A stretch of DNA of 64,000 nucleotides from Paracamarosporium sp. OC-R06-R3. Lineage: Eukaryota > Ascomycota > Dothideomycetes > Pleosporales > Didymosphaeriaceae. The stretch spans positions 28,758 through 92,757 of the forward strand of contig JACVRA010000340.1 in assembly GCA_019828545.1 (NCBI GenBank), written 5' to 3'. A program made the translations under genes and the position numbers. Below are positions 20,985 through 33,546 of the stretch, piece by piece (position 1 is the first letter of the stretch; each line of letters starts with the position of its first letter). The notes below the pieces were generated by a model. That model was not told where the DNA came from and ran no database searches. It saw only the letters and a program-made list of their open reading frames with translations.

Positions 20985-23900
20985 GCACACATCATCACGT
21001 CAGCGCCTCCCAGAACCGTTCCAGACTAGTAGTTACGAAAAGTAGCTGCGGTTCTGCAACGGAGAGATGTACAAGTTGCGACGTCACCTAGGTGATTTCC
21101 CGGCAGAACACATGCTGTAAAGAGGAGCTACAGACCGCATTGCTCAAGTTTCTTGACCGACGGCACGCGCATTATCTTTTGTTGGGGATCAATGCAACAG
21201 TCCTCGGTTGTTGACTCCAAGCCACCAACACAAGGCGCTCACATCCTCCGTCACTACGAAGCATCGGTAGATAGAGAGAAGTCGCGTGCATCGTGGTATT
21301 CACACAGCTCTTGTGCACAGAAGCCGCTCGTCACATTTACATTGCTTTCGCATAGCGCAATTAGCATTTTCCCCTTCTCCTTCGATTCTTCTATGAATTT
21401 CCTCTTTCACATTTTTTCTTATGGAGGTATAGCAAAGGCAAGGCATACACCCTTACTTAATGTTCTAGTATCTAGTCTCTAGTACACGCGAACCTCCACC
21501 ACGCTCTTTACGCCTTTCACACCAACATCATCTCCTACCACACATACACACACATTCTCTGTACCTCTCCTACCCGAACCATACTGTCATACCCTCTGTC
21601 ATCAACCACTTTTCTCTGTTACGAAGTTTACGCTGCGCTACGGCGAGCAAAGAAGACGCACCAACCTGTGCTTTCTCTTCAACCTCCGACCTGTATATAC
21701 GGTGCGCGGGATTGATTTGGGCGCAACGGGTGGACTGCACTCTTGCATCTCTTATGTCGTTTCTTTCCTTTCACTTGTTCACGTTTGGATCGCGCATTGA
21801 TCGTCCCAAGGGACCGATCAGGAAGGCTTTGGATAGCCTTGGAGTACGCTGTTGGATGGGCAACGGATTTGGTGATGGGTCGGTCCCCGAAAAGTACCCC
21901 ACGTTGAGGCGAGGGTGTCTCACGGAGCTTCTTTTTTGGGCTTCTTTTGTCATGTGAATTCAGGATTCGGGGACTCACTCCATCGGTATAGGTGATTTAA
22001 TCTATACTTCAGTACATTTTAGTGCTTTGTTGTGATGGGTGTGTGTGATGACATTGCTACCGTGAAATGTGATGGTGATGGACAGAACCGTATCCTGGGT
22101 AATGATGAAGAGGTCCATCATCACGTTCGTTTAGGGCGCTGTCGCGTAGGTGGACCGGCGAGGAGCTTGCTTCAGCTCGTAGACGGAGCAACAGCAGGAG
22201 CCGCGCCATAGGCTGTGGCATCGTCTTTTCGATCCTCAGGCGCCATCCGATGGCATTCGTCTAGTTTTATTTCGCCTCAAGGCTGGTCGTGCAGGGAAGA
22301 GCTAAGTAGAGACTCGGGAGGTTTTTATAGCACAAAGCCATCGGGGTCCAGAACTTATAATTTGGAGATTATCGGCTTGATAAACATTTTTCCGTCTCCT
22401 AGGTAGTGGCACTGCGTGGTCCCACACGTTTAAGCTTCCATGTTTATCTTGCGATTGTAGTTTGGGCAAGGGTGCCGCGAGGACATATTGCGACGAATGG
22501 GCAGTTTTGGTCGACGAGATACCATATACTCATCGGTCATTTCTTTTTGTTTCTTTATTCGGGTGGTTGGTTGAGTGGTAAGGAATAAATCCAGAAGCTG
22601 AATGTTTGAGAGGCAAGAAGAGGACGAGCATGTATCCAGCTTTCGATAATGTTGTTGTGTGGCCAGTTGGGTGTGGGCACACATACGTCGTCAGGCTAGA
22701 ACTTTTGGGTGGTGGGATCAGGGTGTTTTATTGGAAGGCGAGGCAGACACATGAACGTCTTGTCGCAGGGCTTTTAGAGAGCGCATTTGTTGTTGGATTC
22801 CATTGTTTTAGACAGAGATTACTGTGGAAGCGTAAAGAGTGAACTGAGGGCGAAGGAGGTGGGTTTTATAGTGTTGTTCGTCTAATCTTTGTGATTTTGT
22901 GACGGGGCGGAGGGACATAGCCAGTCCGTAAGTGAGTTTATCTTTATCGCTGGGAGAGATGTTCGAACGAGGGGGGGTGAATTCATGGACGTGATGTTTG
23001 CCTGTTTCGACTTTTTCTTCTTTCTTTTATGAGCTTGAGGATACACATCGTTATGGAATATAGAGCTTTCGAGCAAAGCTCGTGAGAGCTAGCTGCTGGA
23101 TATTTTAAATAGCTGGTGACTGCTGCATGTAATTGTGATTCGCCAATGTATTGCTACATGTCGAACTTTGTAATCCAGTGCCATCCAAACAAGCATAGAA
23201 TTGATCGATTGGCGTTTTCGTATGTTGGGAAAGTATTTGCAATTAGACTTTGCAAACCAACAGAGAGGTGCTCATGCAGCCTGTGCACGCCCGTTTTGTG
23301 ATTTGTTTTTGTGATGCAGCTAATTCACAACACAAGAACATTGAATTTATCAACAAGAGCATGCTGGGAGAGAACATCAGAGTCTCCTTCATCCATTTTT
23401 TCTCGAATATCGAGTTGAGGAGCTGTGAGGAAGAGAACGACTTCAACTGAAGAGAGTCCCCATCATAACTGTTAAACTTGACTTGAAGTTACTTTGGATG
23501 GAAGTCTCCATGTATTTAAAGGATTGATGTTTTATTTCCACTGTCATAGACCCATTGCTGGTTGTTCGAACGCATCAAAAATAGATTTCTCTATTTTTGA
23601 AAGCCGCAACCAAGGCACATGAAGTCTCTTCGATCTCCTTTCGGGACAGGGAACATGCTGACTCATGAATATGTTTACAATCAGAGTCCAAGCTGCGAGG
23701 TGGTGTGTGGAATATTCCTTCGTGAATTGGGCAGTATTTATACTCCAGCGTCGGATCTCAATTGATTCGCACGATATAAAATTGTCTTAAAGGTGTTTTT
23801 CGACAGATCGGTCTGCTCTATAAGACCTTGGCTTTCAAACCTATCGAAGATCATGATCTCCAGCTTGTGAATGGCCCAATCCACCGAGAAAAACACGTTT

Positions 23901-26900
23901 TGTATGTCCGCAACGAATTTTGACAGACCATACAGTCCTGGTCGTCCGGGGTTCATTCCAGTTGGACAAGGATGTGTGGAGTAGTATGAAGAACACTTGG
24001 TGAGCACAACGAGTGTTTTTATACCTTTTTGTGTTTTGTATGAGGTAAGCTATAATCGTGTCTTTGCTCATTTGACGAGTAGTAGATGGCGAGCTTCATC
24101 TCCAACACCAGTCTATAGATAGTAACTAAGGATATCGCGTATGGCGTTCTCTGATTGACTTGGATCGTTAACACAAACATTATGGCTCTTATCTATATGC
24201 AGTGCTTTGACACACTAGGAAGTGCGGCGCGACGAGACCTTTGTGTTGCGCACGCAGTAATAGCTCGGTTCGAGTATTTTACACGAAGATAGTAGTCTTC
24301 TTCGCAGAAAATGACTGAGTTTGGCAGTCATCGACAAAAATCGCATAACGTGTACGTCAATTGGTTTCGGAAGCATTTGTATTCATGTACATGTAGAACA
24401 AAATTTAGGAGGGAAACGTCATATATCTCGAGCATCACTTCCAGTGCTGCCCATAGGAATTGCTATAGTGTAAAGAAGAGAAGACTATGAAATTACTAAA
24501 ACTATATATCCACGGTGAGCACGGGCTCTGGTGCACGTGAAATGTGCTTAACAAGCTCTAGCTCGCAGTTTCTATGAGCCTGGAGTGGCGAGTTCACATT
24601 CCTCTGTCTGTTTCAAATATCCTACAAGCAGGCGTCATGTGGACTCATGTTAATCGAAATTGTTCTTCAGTTCCTATGGTAGAGATCATGAATGCGTATG
24701 TCCGCGTTTCACATGCACACGCAGCCCGTCTTCTTTGAGAAGCGGAAAGCTCCTGGCTATTTTAAGACCTAAGATAAACTTTCACAGCTATGTAAAAAGA
24801 GATTTGATTTAGGAACATGAAAATAATGCTCTTCACACTTCAGAGCTCAATGAATGTTGCAAGTTGCGTGTACTTGAAGACAAGATTTAATCCAAGTATT
24901 TATACTTGAACATCATACGAAATTGGGTTGAACTAGACATTGCGTATTTACACCGATATATTACGATGATATGGAACATCATCGTTGTTCGGCCATTGCC
25001 ACAGTTGAATTGGGCTTGGAACACCCACCGGAAAAACACATAGCCAATGCAAATGTGAACTTGACGCATACCTAGACTTTCTACTGCTTTTGAAAGCGCG
25101 AAACCTCCGACCGCGCCTATAGTCTTTCGCCAGACCAAAGGTATTGGATGAGGTTAGTGGCAGTGAAATACACCAACAACCAATACTAATCTTACTATCC
25201 TGGCACAATTGCAGAAAACTAGGGCGTGGAGCAAGACACGGCACCCCCGTAGGCCTTCGATGCTGTCGTTTCTTCGAGCACTTGTAGACCGAAGGCTGGA
25301 GTTGTGTGTGGACGAAGAAAGGGAGTTGAACGAGTACTAAACTTCATCCACGCAAAATTAATGCCTGAGTGTGAAATAAACATTCTGCGAAGAGGCTCAG
25401 TAATGTTGGTTCTGGTACTGCTGTCAACGATGATGATGTCATAGAGAAATGCAAAAACTGCGTGGCGGTCCGCATGTAGCATCATGATATACGTAAAAGG
25501 GCTGCATTTTCTGAGTGATGATTGATTCGTAGCTCCACCCACTCTCCAACAAATTTCCGTGTACGAAACCGTCATATACCGCTTACCAGCCCATGTAGTA
25601 AGCATGTTTCAACCTGAGGTCTTTAGAACTGGAACTGAAACTTGTGTAAGTTTGAAGAGAACAAAGTAGAAATAACATATGTAAACTGAACTATGACAGT
25701 GCGAGATAACGATAATGATTGGAAAAAAAGTATCTCTCGTGTGGCTTATAGCATCATCATCGAACCTAGTCCACAACGCCGGGATCTCAAGCATGTAGAA
25801 CATGCAAAGCAGCTACCAGAAACCTGACATTGCATCATATGTGTATTTTCATGCCTTCATCAGACCTGCAAATACTACTATCACAAATAGGGTAATCGCC
25901 AGCTAGGAATGCGCCCAAGGCTTCACTGGAGTATCGTAAGCCCGTTCCGCTTGGTTATACGTGTATAAATACCACTTACTTCTGCCTGCCTGGTTCTGAA
26001 TTACACAACCTCCCGTTCGTTTCCATGTTGGAATTGGAATAAAAACTCTAGGAACAGACCCCCGTGTGAGATGGCTCCATCTTTGAAACCCGAGACAAGC
26101 ACGGAGTATGTGCTTGGGAAGAACCTCTGCCTCCTCACACACACAAAACCCACGCACTCCGCTCGTGTGTCTTCTTGGGCCAACTTAGCCCAGCACCAGA
26201 ACCGCACTAAAAATAGGTGATGTGAGCTAGACCTCTTTGTCAGAGAAAAAAGAGGCAGGTACAGAACTGGTTCATCGAGAGACTCTGCCTGCTTGTCGCC
26301 TAGGCATAAAAACCACTCACTTCTCTCCTTCTCTCTTTAGTTCTAAGCCACACACCTTCTACATCCCTATCCGTGGCACTAAAACACACCCACTGATGAA
26401 ATATGTGCTTTGGAAGCGTCTTAAAAGAAATGAAACTCAGATCTACATATTCTTTTCGAAAGGAGGACTTTATTTCACACATGCAAGAACCGCCCGCTTG
26501 TGCTCTCACGTCTTCTCGAGCCATACAACCTGCCACCTCCCTTAGCTCATCCAAAATTAAAGACAGACTATTGTCTACATGCACTGGGAGCAATTCTTCG
26601 AGGCAAAAACCATGATGTGGAGTCTGCTCCCCTGAAGAACTTTACCTCATAAAGCATGTTCCAAAACCCAAATTCTCCGTTCATATCCTCCTGGTTCACA
26701 ATCCTTACCACCCTCAGTACAACGTACTAAAGTTCCAAGATGTCCATTATATGTGCTCTGAAAGCGTTTCTTTCAAGATGAGAGCTAAGACAGCCATGTT
26801 ATTGGGTTAGAACTCCACAACCATATAAAAATACCCACCTTTTCCTCCATTCTTCGGGACCGAGCCGCAAAACCTCCTACCTTCCTCAGCTCGCCCCAAC

Positions 26901-28122
26901 ACTAAAACCTCACTGCGAACAAAACCATGTGCGCTGGTCCCGCTCTTAAAACCAAAGGCAGGTCACAAACACATCCATGGGGAGAGACTCTTTCTACTGG
27001 CGCAAGTTTAAAAACATTGCTGGCACGCCTGCATGTCTTTCTGGGCTTCATAGCTCTACGTCGTTCAGCACAGCAATACGACAAAGTCAAGGGGTTTATG
27101 TCCGCGGGAGTTCTCATTTACTTCACCATTATCCTAAGCCAAAAGTCCTAAAATGTATCGATGATGTGCGCTGGATCTCTCTCCCGAAATGCAGACAAGA
27201 AGAAATATGTCCGCCGGCACCAGCTTTTGGCTTTCTCAATCAAACTGGATAATCATCCATGCTCGGTGGAGCGTCTCCCTTCCCAGCACCACAACGGATA
27301 CATCACCACAAATGCTAAATAAAAGTTCGAACGGGACATTAACATTTGCCGGCGGCACCTCTTGCCCACCACACTCAAAAACTTACTAAGCACTCTACAT
27401 GCCACTGTCCCATTCAACACAAAAACCCAAACAAGATAACGATCCAGAATTCGCAAAATCGTGGCTAATGTGCTGGGGTCCCGCTCGAAAGACAAATATA
27501 AACAAGCGATGTTTCGTCGGCAGCAGCAGAGAACTAAAACCCAATCGCAGAGGGGGAATGTGCGCTGAAGCCGTCTCTTGGACAAAGCAAGAACACAAAT
27601 ACAAGAAAAACGTTCCGGGAGGACTCGACTTGCTCGTGTATGAAAAAGCAATCTATTTGCATTTAACTCCCTGTTGCAAAGTAAATGATCTTTGTGTCAT
27701 GCGTGCGGCAGATTGGGATTTTCGTAGGAAGGAGGAGGGGTGTTCGTGGTGCTGTGATGTGCTTCATCATTACTGGATGATGAGTGTTATGGACGGTGTA
27801 TGTGGCATCTAAATACCTACACCACGCCCTAAAAGCTTGTTGGGTTGGGGTTGTCATGGTCAATTGAGGCTCACTTCACGTACTTGCACATTCCATGCAC
27901 GCTCTTGATGTAAGAAAGAGATAGATATATATGTCTTCTTCTCCGTCTGCAATCTCGAAACACGATCCGTGTTCCATAACGCGGTAATACCATAGTAAAA
28001 TCCCTTTTCGCCATCACGCACCCTACAAATACAAATTCAATATTACACGCCTACGCCCCTACTCCCAACTCAATCCTAGGATATCGTATCACCTCCCTAT
28101 TCACTCATCCATCCACACCAAC
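20985..28122. other. 7 kb gene desert
   Basis: No open frame above about 140 codons with recognisable content was found on either strand between the phosphatase and the DUF1772 gene. The first 900 bases are probably the phosphatase 3' region. Short TATA-like stretches (TTTATA or TATAAAAA) recur at 22320, 22860, 23730, 24010, 24890, 25960, 26300 and 26820. The part from 26.1 to 27.6 kb holds decayed interspersed repeats (listed separately). It could be a non-coding transcript locus, the grave of an old element or simply spacer. I looked for splice-linked small exons and recognised none, but could easily miss some. Confidence 0.5.
26104..27640 (+). repeat. spaced decayed repeats beginning ATGTGC
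   Basis: Seven degenerate units start with ATGTGC at about 26107, 26400, 26752, 26926, 27163, 27466 and 27556. Several share ATGTGCGCTGG followed by a CCGTCTC- or CCCGCTC-like block and an A-rich stretch; some pairs also align further, for example around GTCCGCCGGCACCAGC (27208) and TTCGTCGGCAGCAGC (27513), or CGAAAGGAGGACT (26457) and CCGGGAGGACTCG (27615). Read in frame, units start Met-Cys-x-Gly, but most stop soon. Spacing is irregular (90-350 bases). The alignment is by eye; divergence is high. Confidence 0.4.
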
Positions 28123-28745
28123 CTACCTATCCAACGCCGCCCAAACGGCGCACAAAACGCCCACACCCGTAACCGCCGTCCGCCCCAAGTGCCACACCGT
28201 CCACCTATCAATCAGTCCCTTCACCGAGTCATTCTCCGCAACACCCACTTTGTCGTCCAGCGCAAGGGTATCCACTTTGCCGAAGAGCTTATCGTTTATG
28301 GGCCCGAGAAAGAAGAGAGTGTACGGGATGATAGAGGGGAAGATGAGGGTAGCGGCGACGTTGAGCTTGAAGGGGAGGGAGGAGGAGTCTTCTGTTTGGG
28401 ATGTTAGTTTTGCTTGTTGAGAGAGCGGGAGGGAAAGACACATACGGTTATATGCGACGTAGGCGGTGGATGCGGCTGCGAGGAGGGAGCAGGTGATGCC
28501 GAAGTTCTTTCCGAGGTTGAATACTTTCTTCCATTGGCGGGCGGCGAGGGGGGCCGGGGCCTCGAGGACGGCGGGGATGGCGACGAAGGCGATGGTTGCG
28601 TTGCCGCCGAGGAGGTAGGTCGATGTTGTTATTCCGATGCTGCGGGGTGTTAGTTTTATCGGAGGGGGTGGTTGAGAAGGGCGTCGTACGCTTGGGCGAT
28701 GAGGATCCCCGTTGGGGGCCGCTCGTTGAGGAAGATTGCTGCCAT
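28123..28745 (-). CDS. DUF1772 family membrane protein (anthrone oxygenase-like fold)
   Basis: Small fungal membrane protein of the DUF1772 family; some relatives act as anthrone oxygenases in polyketide pathways, but most are uncharacterised. Exons are 28745-28690, 28639-28446 and 28391-28123, giving about 172 residues, the usual family size. Hydrophobic segments include GITTSTYLLGGNATIAFVAI, a second near GITCSLLAAASTAYVAY, a third with ATLIFPSIIPYTLFFLGPIN and a fourth near the end. The family pattern is visible: N/P-containing loop after the third segment (GPINDKLFG) and the late WTVWHLGRTAVTG block. Introns have GTACGA and GTATGT donors and both keep frame. No biosynthetic cluster lies next to it, so a housekeeping or unknown role is likelier than pigment synthesis. 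Confidence 0.8.
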
Positions 28746-29299
28746 TGTGAGCAGTGGAGGTTAGTTTGTAGAAGATTGATTGATGGGTGTTTGAGCAGAG
28801 GAGTTCTTAGGGTTGCTTATGGCTCCCTTGGTGGTTGATATGGGGCCTGGTAATTGAAGCGGAGGTCGGAGCGCGCTAGATACCGCGCGACGTCATTCGG
28901 CTCCGATGGTACGCGACGACTACGCGATTTATCCCGCAATAGGGCATGGGTGTCTTGCTGTATGCTGCATATCGTCTAGTTTGTACGCATGTAAAGAGGG
29001 CGGCGAGACTGCGCGCATGCTCGGTCATGGCGTCGATGTTGGTGCCTCAAAAGCGTCGCGCATTTGAAACGAGCGCGTCGGAAACGCATGCGGAGAGACA
29101 GATGGTGTCAAGAGCACACATCGACGCTTCGAATCTACTTCATCGCTTGCGCAACAAAGGTCATAATTTGAAATAAGATCGGAGTTTCGCTGTTCAGGTC
29201 AGCAACAGCATTTCCAACACAGCCACGCCGCGACTCCGAGATCAACGACCCATAAGGTCGATTGCGCACCATCCCGACCCTAAGAATTGAGTAACAAAC
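28746..29299. other. divergent promoter region
   Basis: About 550 bases between the divergent DUF1772 and DUF7053-like genes, likely containing both promoters. No other feature is recognised. Confidence 0.55.
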
Positions 29300-29877
29300 A
29301 TGTTTTGTAAGTCACGACTCACTCCGAAGACCTGGGCGAAGCTGACGTTCAAGCGTTCAACACAACGGCAAAACTGCACCACGTCACGCCTCTCCCGGCA
29401 GGCACGTCGTTAGAAGCGGCCATCGAAAAGCTGCAGAACCACGATTTGCTCTTACACCTCGACCCCGAGTTACACCACTACGAGACATTACCGGTCGACG
29501 ATGCAGCGCCAAACACAAAGCGATACAAGGTGACGGACCACATGCACACGCTGCCGAAAGGGCTGTGGGACACGACCGTCACATTTGAGTCGCAAATAAC
29601 CAACACGGAGGACGGCGTGATATGGGTGATCAAGGCTCCACTGGGACTCGTGCAGCAGACTAAGTGGACGATAATGAGGAACGCAGACGTAGGCAAGGGC
29701 AAGGAGAAAGCGGTCGACGACGACGAGGAGAAGAGCGAGTGGAGCCTGGTAGAAGAGGTCGAGATCAAGGCGTCGAGGCTGCTGGTCGGCACGGTCAAGG
29801 GGAAGTGCGAGGAGAACTGGAGAGGGATCCACGGCAGGTTTGTCGGGCATTTGCAGGGTGTGCCGGTGAAAGGCTGA
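29300..29877 (+). CDS. DUF7053-like fungal protein
   Basis: Short fungal protein resembling the DUF7053 family, function unknown. Exons are 29300-29306 and 29354-29877, giving about 176 residues. The first exon encodes only Met-Phe plus one base; the intron (29307-29353) has a GTAAGT donor, GCTGAC branch site and AAG end. The first residues of the mature frame, FNTTAKLHHVTPLPAGTS, and the later YKVTDHMHTLPKGLWDTTV block fit the family, whose members look like small lipid- or ligand-binding folds; that is inference. A charged insert (KGKEKAVDDDEEK) sits near residues 129-141. No signal peptide or membrane segment is visible. The very short first exon makes this gene easy to mis-start in automatic annotation. 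Confidence 0.68.
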
Positions 29878-30778
29878 GGGAGGTTGCGCTCATCACGTTA
29901 GAGATGGCTGAGGACGTTGATTGGCCGGTTCTGCTAACCTAAGCTTTGAAGGTCGCGATGAATAGCTCGCTTTGTGCGGGGCCTGGGGTGGCGCTGTACA
30001 TTACCCCTATAGACGCGGATCGAGTTACCTGAACATAATAGACATTGCAGTAACAAGGAGAGAACATTCAAGGATTTGCGAGAAGTCCTCATTCACTCAT
30101 GCTTAAAATCGTTATGTCCAAAGTTATCCAAACCTTCTTAGCATACAGAAACACTCGGGAATTGGCGATACGTCCCTCGCAACAGCTGAGCTAGGAAGCC
30201 TGAAGTTCTAGCGTAGAACATCCATCTGATGCAAAGATCCGCGGAAAAGCTTGGCACGCACTGGAAACATCTCCCAAAGTATCTTCCATTTCAACGTCAA
30301 CCAACTATCCCCACATTTTAAGTCTTTCAGACCTCTACATTCAACAGTTACGCTCAGAAAGACCATCATCAGGCATGCTAAACACACGACGGATACCTCC
30401 CTACTTTCTACCGCTTGCTTATACACCCCATTACCGTATTAAGCCTTAGCCCGCCCTGGTCATCAGAAATACCTACGACCGTTACTGCACGTAAATACGT
30501 AGGAGTTAACGAGGGAACCCGCCCTAATCATCACGTAAAAACCGAAAGCACCGAATTCTTCCAATCCTGCGGAATACAACTCTCGCCTATTGGCCGTACT
30601 GCTAGACGTTTCCTATGTGCCTGTAGTAGTCATGCTGGTGAGAGCGTTCGTCTGGCTGGGGCTACATCCGACCTTAAAACCGTAGGTAAAATGATTGGAA
30701 TATTTAAAGCACATACGGACGCCGTTCCAAGTCTCAACAACAGCAACTCAAAGACAAACTTCCCACATCCTATCCACC
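29878..30778. other. intergenic
   Basis: About 900 bases between two plus-strand genes. It is A/T-rich between 30030 and 30450. It must hold the promoter of the hydrolase. A GGAATATTTAAAGC stretch near 30697, about 80 bases before the ATG, could act as a TATA-like element. Nothing else is recognised. Confidence 0.5.
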
Positions 30779-31750
30779 ATGATCTTCCCCGCACACGCAC
30801 TCATCGGCTCCGCCGCCGACATCCCCGTCACCCCCCCAACACCCACCGTCTCCTTCAGCCCCGTCATCCTGCACATCCCCACACGCCCAATCCCAGACCT
30901 CCAGCTCCGCGTGTCGGTCCCCTCCACCGGCTCCAACCTCCCCATCGTCATCCTCTCGCACGGCCTCGGCTTCTCCAACGCCCTCTCCTCCCTCGAGGGC
31001 TACGCCCCCATCTACGACTTCCTCGCAGGCCACGGCTTCGTCGTCATCCAGCCCACGCACCACGACTCAAAGTTCTACAGCCTGACGTCCTTCCCGCCAG
31101 ACGACCAGTACCACTTCACCTGGCGCCCGCGAGACATCAGCGCCGTCATCGACGGGCTTTCGACGATTGAGGACGCAGTCCCGTACCTCCGCGGCAGACT
31201 TGACAAGACGCGAATTGCGGTGATCGGGCACTCGCTCGGCGCCATGACAGCGAGCCTGGTGCTAGGCGCGACGAACAAGAACCCCGCGACCAACGCGACG
31301 CTCGCGCCGTACGACGCGCGCATCACGGCGGGCGTGCTCCTCGCGGGCAACGGCCTGGGCGACAACATGAGCGAGATCGGACGTGCGCGCGCCTCCTTCT
31401 GGAACCCGGACTTCAGCACCATGGCCACGCCCACGCTGGTCGTCTACGGCGACAACGACGTCAGCCCCATGTCGAACTACGGGCCTGAGTGGCACGTCCA
31501 CCCGTATACGCTCTCGCCTGGCCCCAAGGCGGCGTTCAGTGTCAAGGGCGCGGGGCATATCCTGGGCGGGGTGAGCGGGTGGGATTCCAATGAGACGACG
31601 GATGAGAGTCCTGAGAGGTTGGAGGCTGTGAGGCGCATTACGTGGGCGTATTTGAGGAGTGCGCTGTACGAGGGGGATCCGGCGTGGGGGGAGGCGTGCA
31701 AGGCGATGGAGGGCCTGGGGAAGATTGGAAGTGTGGAGAGCAAGGAGTGA
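30779..31750 (+). CDS. alpha/beta hydrolase (chlorophyllase/PAF-acetylhydrolase type)
   Basis: Predicted serine hydrolase acting on an ester or lipid substrate. The single exon gives 323 residues from the ATG at 30779 (MIFPAHALIG); the frame is open further upstream but without another ATG. The nucleophile elbow GHSLG has Ser152, an oxyanion-hole segment SHGLGF lies at 60-65, the acid is probably Asp225 or Asp227 (YGDNDVSP) and the histidine His260 (KGAGHILGG). The pattern VVIQPTHHDSKFY after the second strand and RPRDISAVIDGL fit chlorophyllase/PAF-AH/cutinase-like alpha/beta hydrolases. No signal peptide is evident, so it is probably cytosolic. The natural substrate is unknown. GC content at third positions is very high, as in other conserved genes here. 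Confidence 0.85.
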   Translation: MIFPAHALIGSAADIPVTPPTPTVSFSPVILHIPTRPIPDLQLRVSVPSTGSNLPIVILSHGLGFSNALSSLEGYAPIYDFLAGHGFVVIQPTHHDSKFYSLTSFPPDDQYHFTWRPRDISAVIDGLSTIEDAVPYLRGRLDKTRIAVIGHSLGAMTASLVLGATNKNPATNATLAPYDARITAGVLLAGNGLGDNMSEIGRARASFWNPDFSTMATPTLVVYGDNDVSPMSNYGPEWHVHPYTLSPGPKAAFSVKGAGHILGGVSGWDSNETTDESPERLEAVRRITWAYLRSALYEGDPAWGEACKAMEGLGKIGSVESKE

Positions 31751-33546
31751 TGGGGATGGGTGGATGGGGTTTCTTTATGAGGGCCACAACCGGGATCTCT
31801 GTCTGGTTTTCAAAATCCTGTTGTTATGCTTGGAATATGGCGAGAATGTTTTGGGATTGTAGCCATGCCTGATAGGTATAAGATGGTTAGAACTGAAATT
31901 GCTAAAGCTTCTCTGCCTGCTTGTCCGCGTGATAATATCTGTCCGGTCGTTCGGAAACATTGCTGATTGTTGGAATGATGGCAACTGTTATGGTAGGACT
32001 CTGTATAGATGTGATTGTATCTACAAACCATCACTTCTAGTCTAGCACTATGTCTGATGTAGTTCCCTGTCAGTGGTGCCAACAATATATGTGGGTAGGG
32101 CCTCCATGAATGTATGCAAATGTACCATGGAGTTGAAGCTTACAGCACTTCTGAACACGGTCTTGCTTCGCATCGATATCATATTTTCCCTCTGGCCGAA
32201 ACTATGGTCTGGCACCGGTCGGTATAAACCGTTCGTCTACTCTATCTCTTGTGCGTCCTACATGCCTTGCAATAGTGTCTTTGGTAACGGGGGACACAAA
32301 GGGTCCAGGGCGTCTCCTACAAGACAGTACGAGTCCTTTTCATGCCAAGTCAGCTAGAAGGAGAATGGCGAGCCTTCAGCTGGACCCTGAGGTACCGTAA
32401 GCGAGTACGCACGGCCCTACCTTGCTGAGGAAGGCGTGGGCTGAGAAGGGTGGGGCAAGCGCGCCTCTCTCGAAAAGATTGGCGACGGCGCGGCTGGTGA
32501 TCAGCTTGGGGGCGCGGGTTGGTGGGCTTGTGTGTGCTCCTGTCTCGGTGTGCGAAGGGAGAATGCGCAGTTGGGCATTGCGTGATGGTGTTTAGAGATA
32601 ACGGAATCTCGTCTCATTTGGAGCATTTCTGAGGAGGGGCATGTGGTCTCGAGGTTGCTCTGCACAAGGCCACAAGAGGGCGTGTCGATCCCGTTGGAAT
32701 GTGTGGGCCTGGCGCTGGCGAGAGGCGACGTTGCGGCGCTCATGTTCCTTCGGCAGCATCTGGTCGTTCGCTGCAGGTCCAGATTGGCGGGTTTCGTCTG
32801 CAATGGGCAGCTCGCCATGGCGACTGTTTGCCCTGCATATTGGGCGCACAGGGGGTCGTCCGGCTGCGGCTGGGAGAGCAGACGACGAGCTCGCGCAGCC
32901 TTCCCTGGTGATGGGCTTCTCTTCTGCAACAGCCGGCGTCTTCACGAGGCGCGCGGTGCAGCCTTTGTTTCAGTGCACAGGTGGGCGGATGGTGGTTGTG
33001 GTCGCTTGACCTGCACTTGTGACGGGGCGGTTGATCGGGAAGGAACGCACGTGGACCGATATCGATAGCGATAACATGGCAACCGCGGCCAGCCCCGCGC
33101 AGCCGAGTGTGAGCTGTACATGGGCGTCGCCAGTATATACATGCTTCTGCTCTTGTCTCGCTCCCCCAGCGACGCCGCCGGGCTTCTTATGCTCGCCTTG
33201 TGCCGCTGAGAGCCCGTCTTTGCTCGCTTCCATTGTCTGGCCTCGAGCGCCCGCAACTCGGCGCAATAAGCACCGCCCCCGCATCCCCCTCTTGCCAGGG
33301 CGGGCTAGATCTCTAGTACACGCCTACGCCGTCGTGCACGTCAAAACCGCTCACCCACCCGGCAGCCAGGTCACGCCAAACGCGTTCCTCGCTCGTTTTC
33401 CTTTCGTTCGTCAACCTTCTCTGGGTTTGCCAATTCGGTTCGCTGGCAACCCTACCCAGAGGTCCCATTCTTCACTGCATTGTGACCCTCTCCCGCGTCC
33501 GACCCGCCCAACCTCCTCTATACCTCCACCCTCTCGACGCGTCACC
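31751..33546. other. intergenic and F-box gene leader
   Basis: About 1.8 kb. The left half is mixed and A/T-richer; from about 32400 it is GC-rich. The 530 bases before the F-box ATG form an open frame that continues into the gene, but it lacks conserved content and is more likely 5' leader (C-rich, CACC context at the ATG). No RNA gene or repeat is recognised. Confidence 0.5.

Noticed and set aside
21679..21978. 99-codon minus-strand frame in the desert
   Set aside because: Lys/Arg/Pro-rich with no recognised motif, no splice partner and no neighbour support.
26104..27640. Interpretation of the ATGTGC repeats as a CRISPR array
   Set aside because: Spacing is irregular, repeats are degenerate, and the host is eukaryotic.
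30415..31170. Proline/arginine/histidine-rich plus-strand frame overlapping the hydrolase at 30.8 kb
   Set aside because: It reads the GC-rich hydrolase exon in a wrong frame; composition is typical of such shadows.
33019..33546. In-frame N-terminal extension of the F-box protein
   Set aside because: The frame is open upstream, but the sequence has leader-like composition and no conserved content; the ATG at 33547 has the better context and fits the family.
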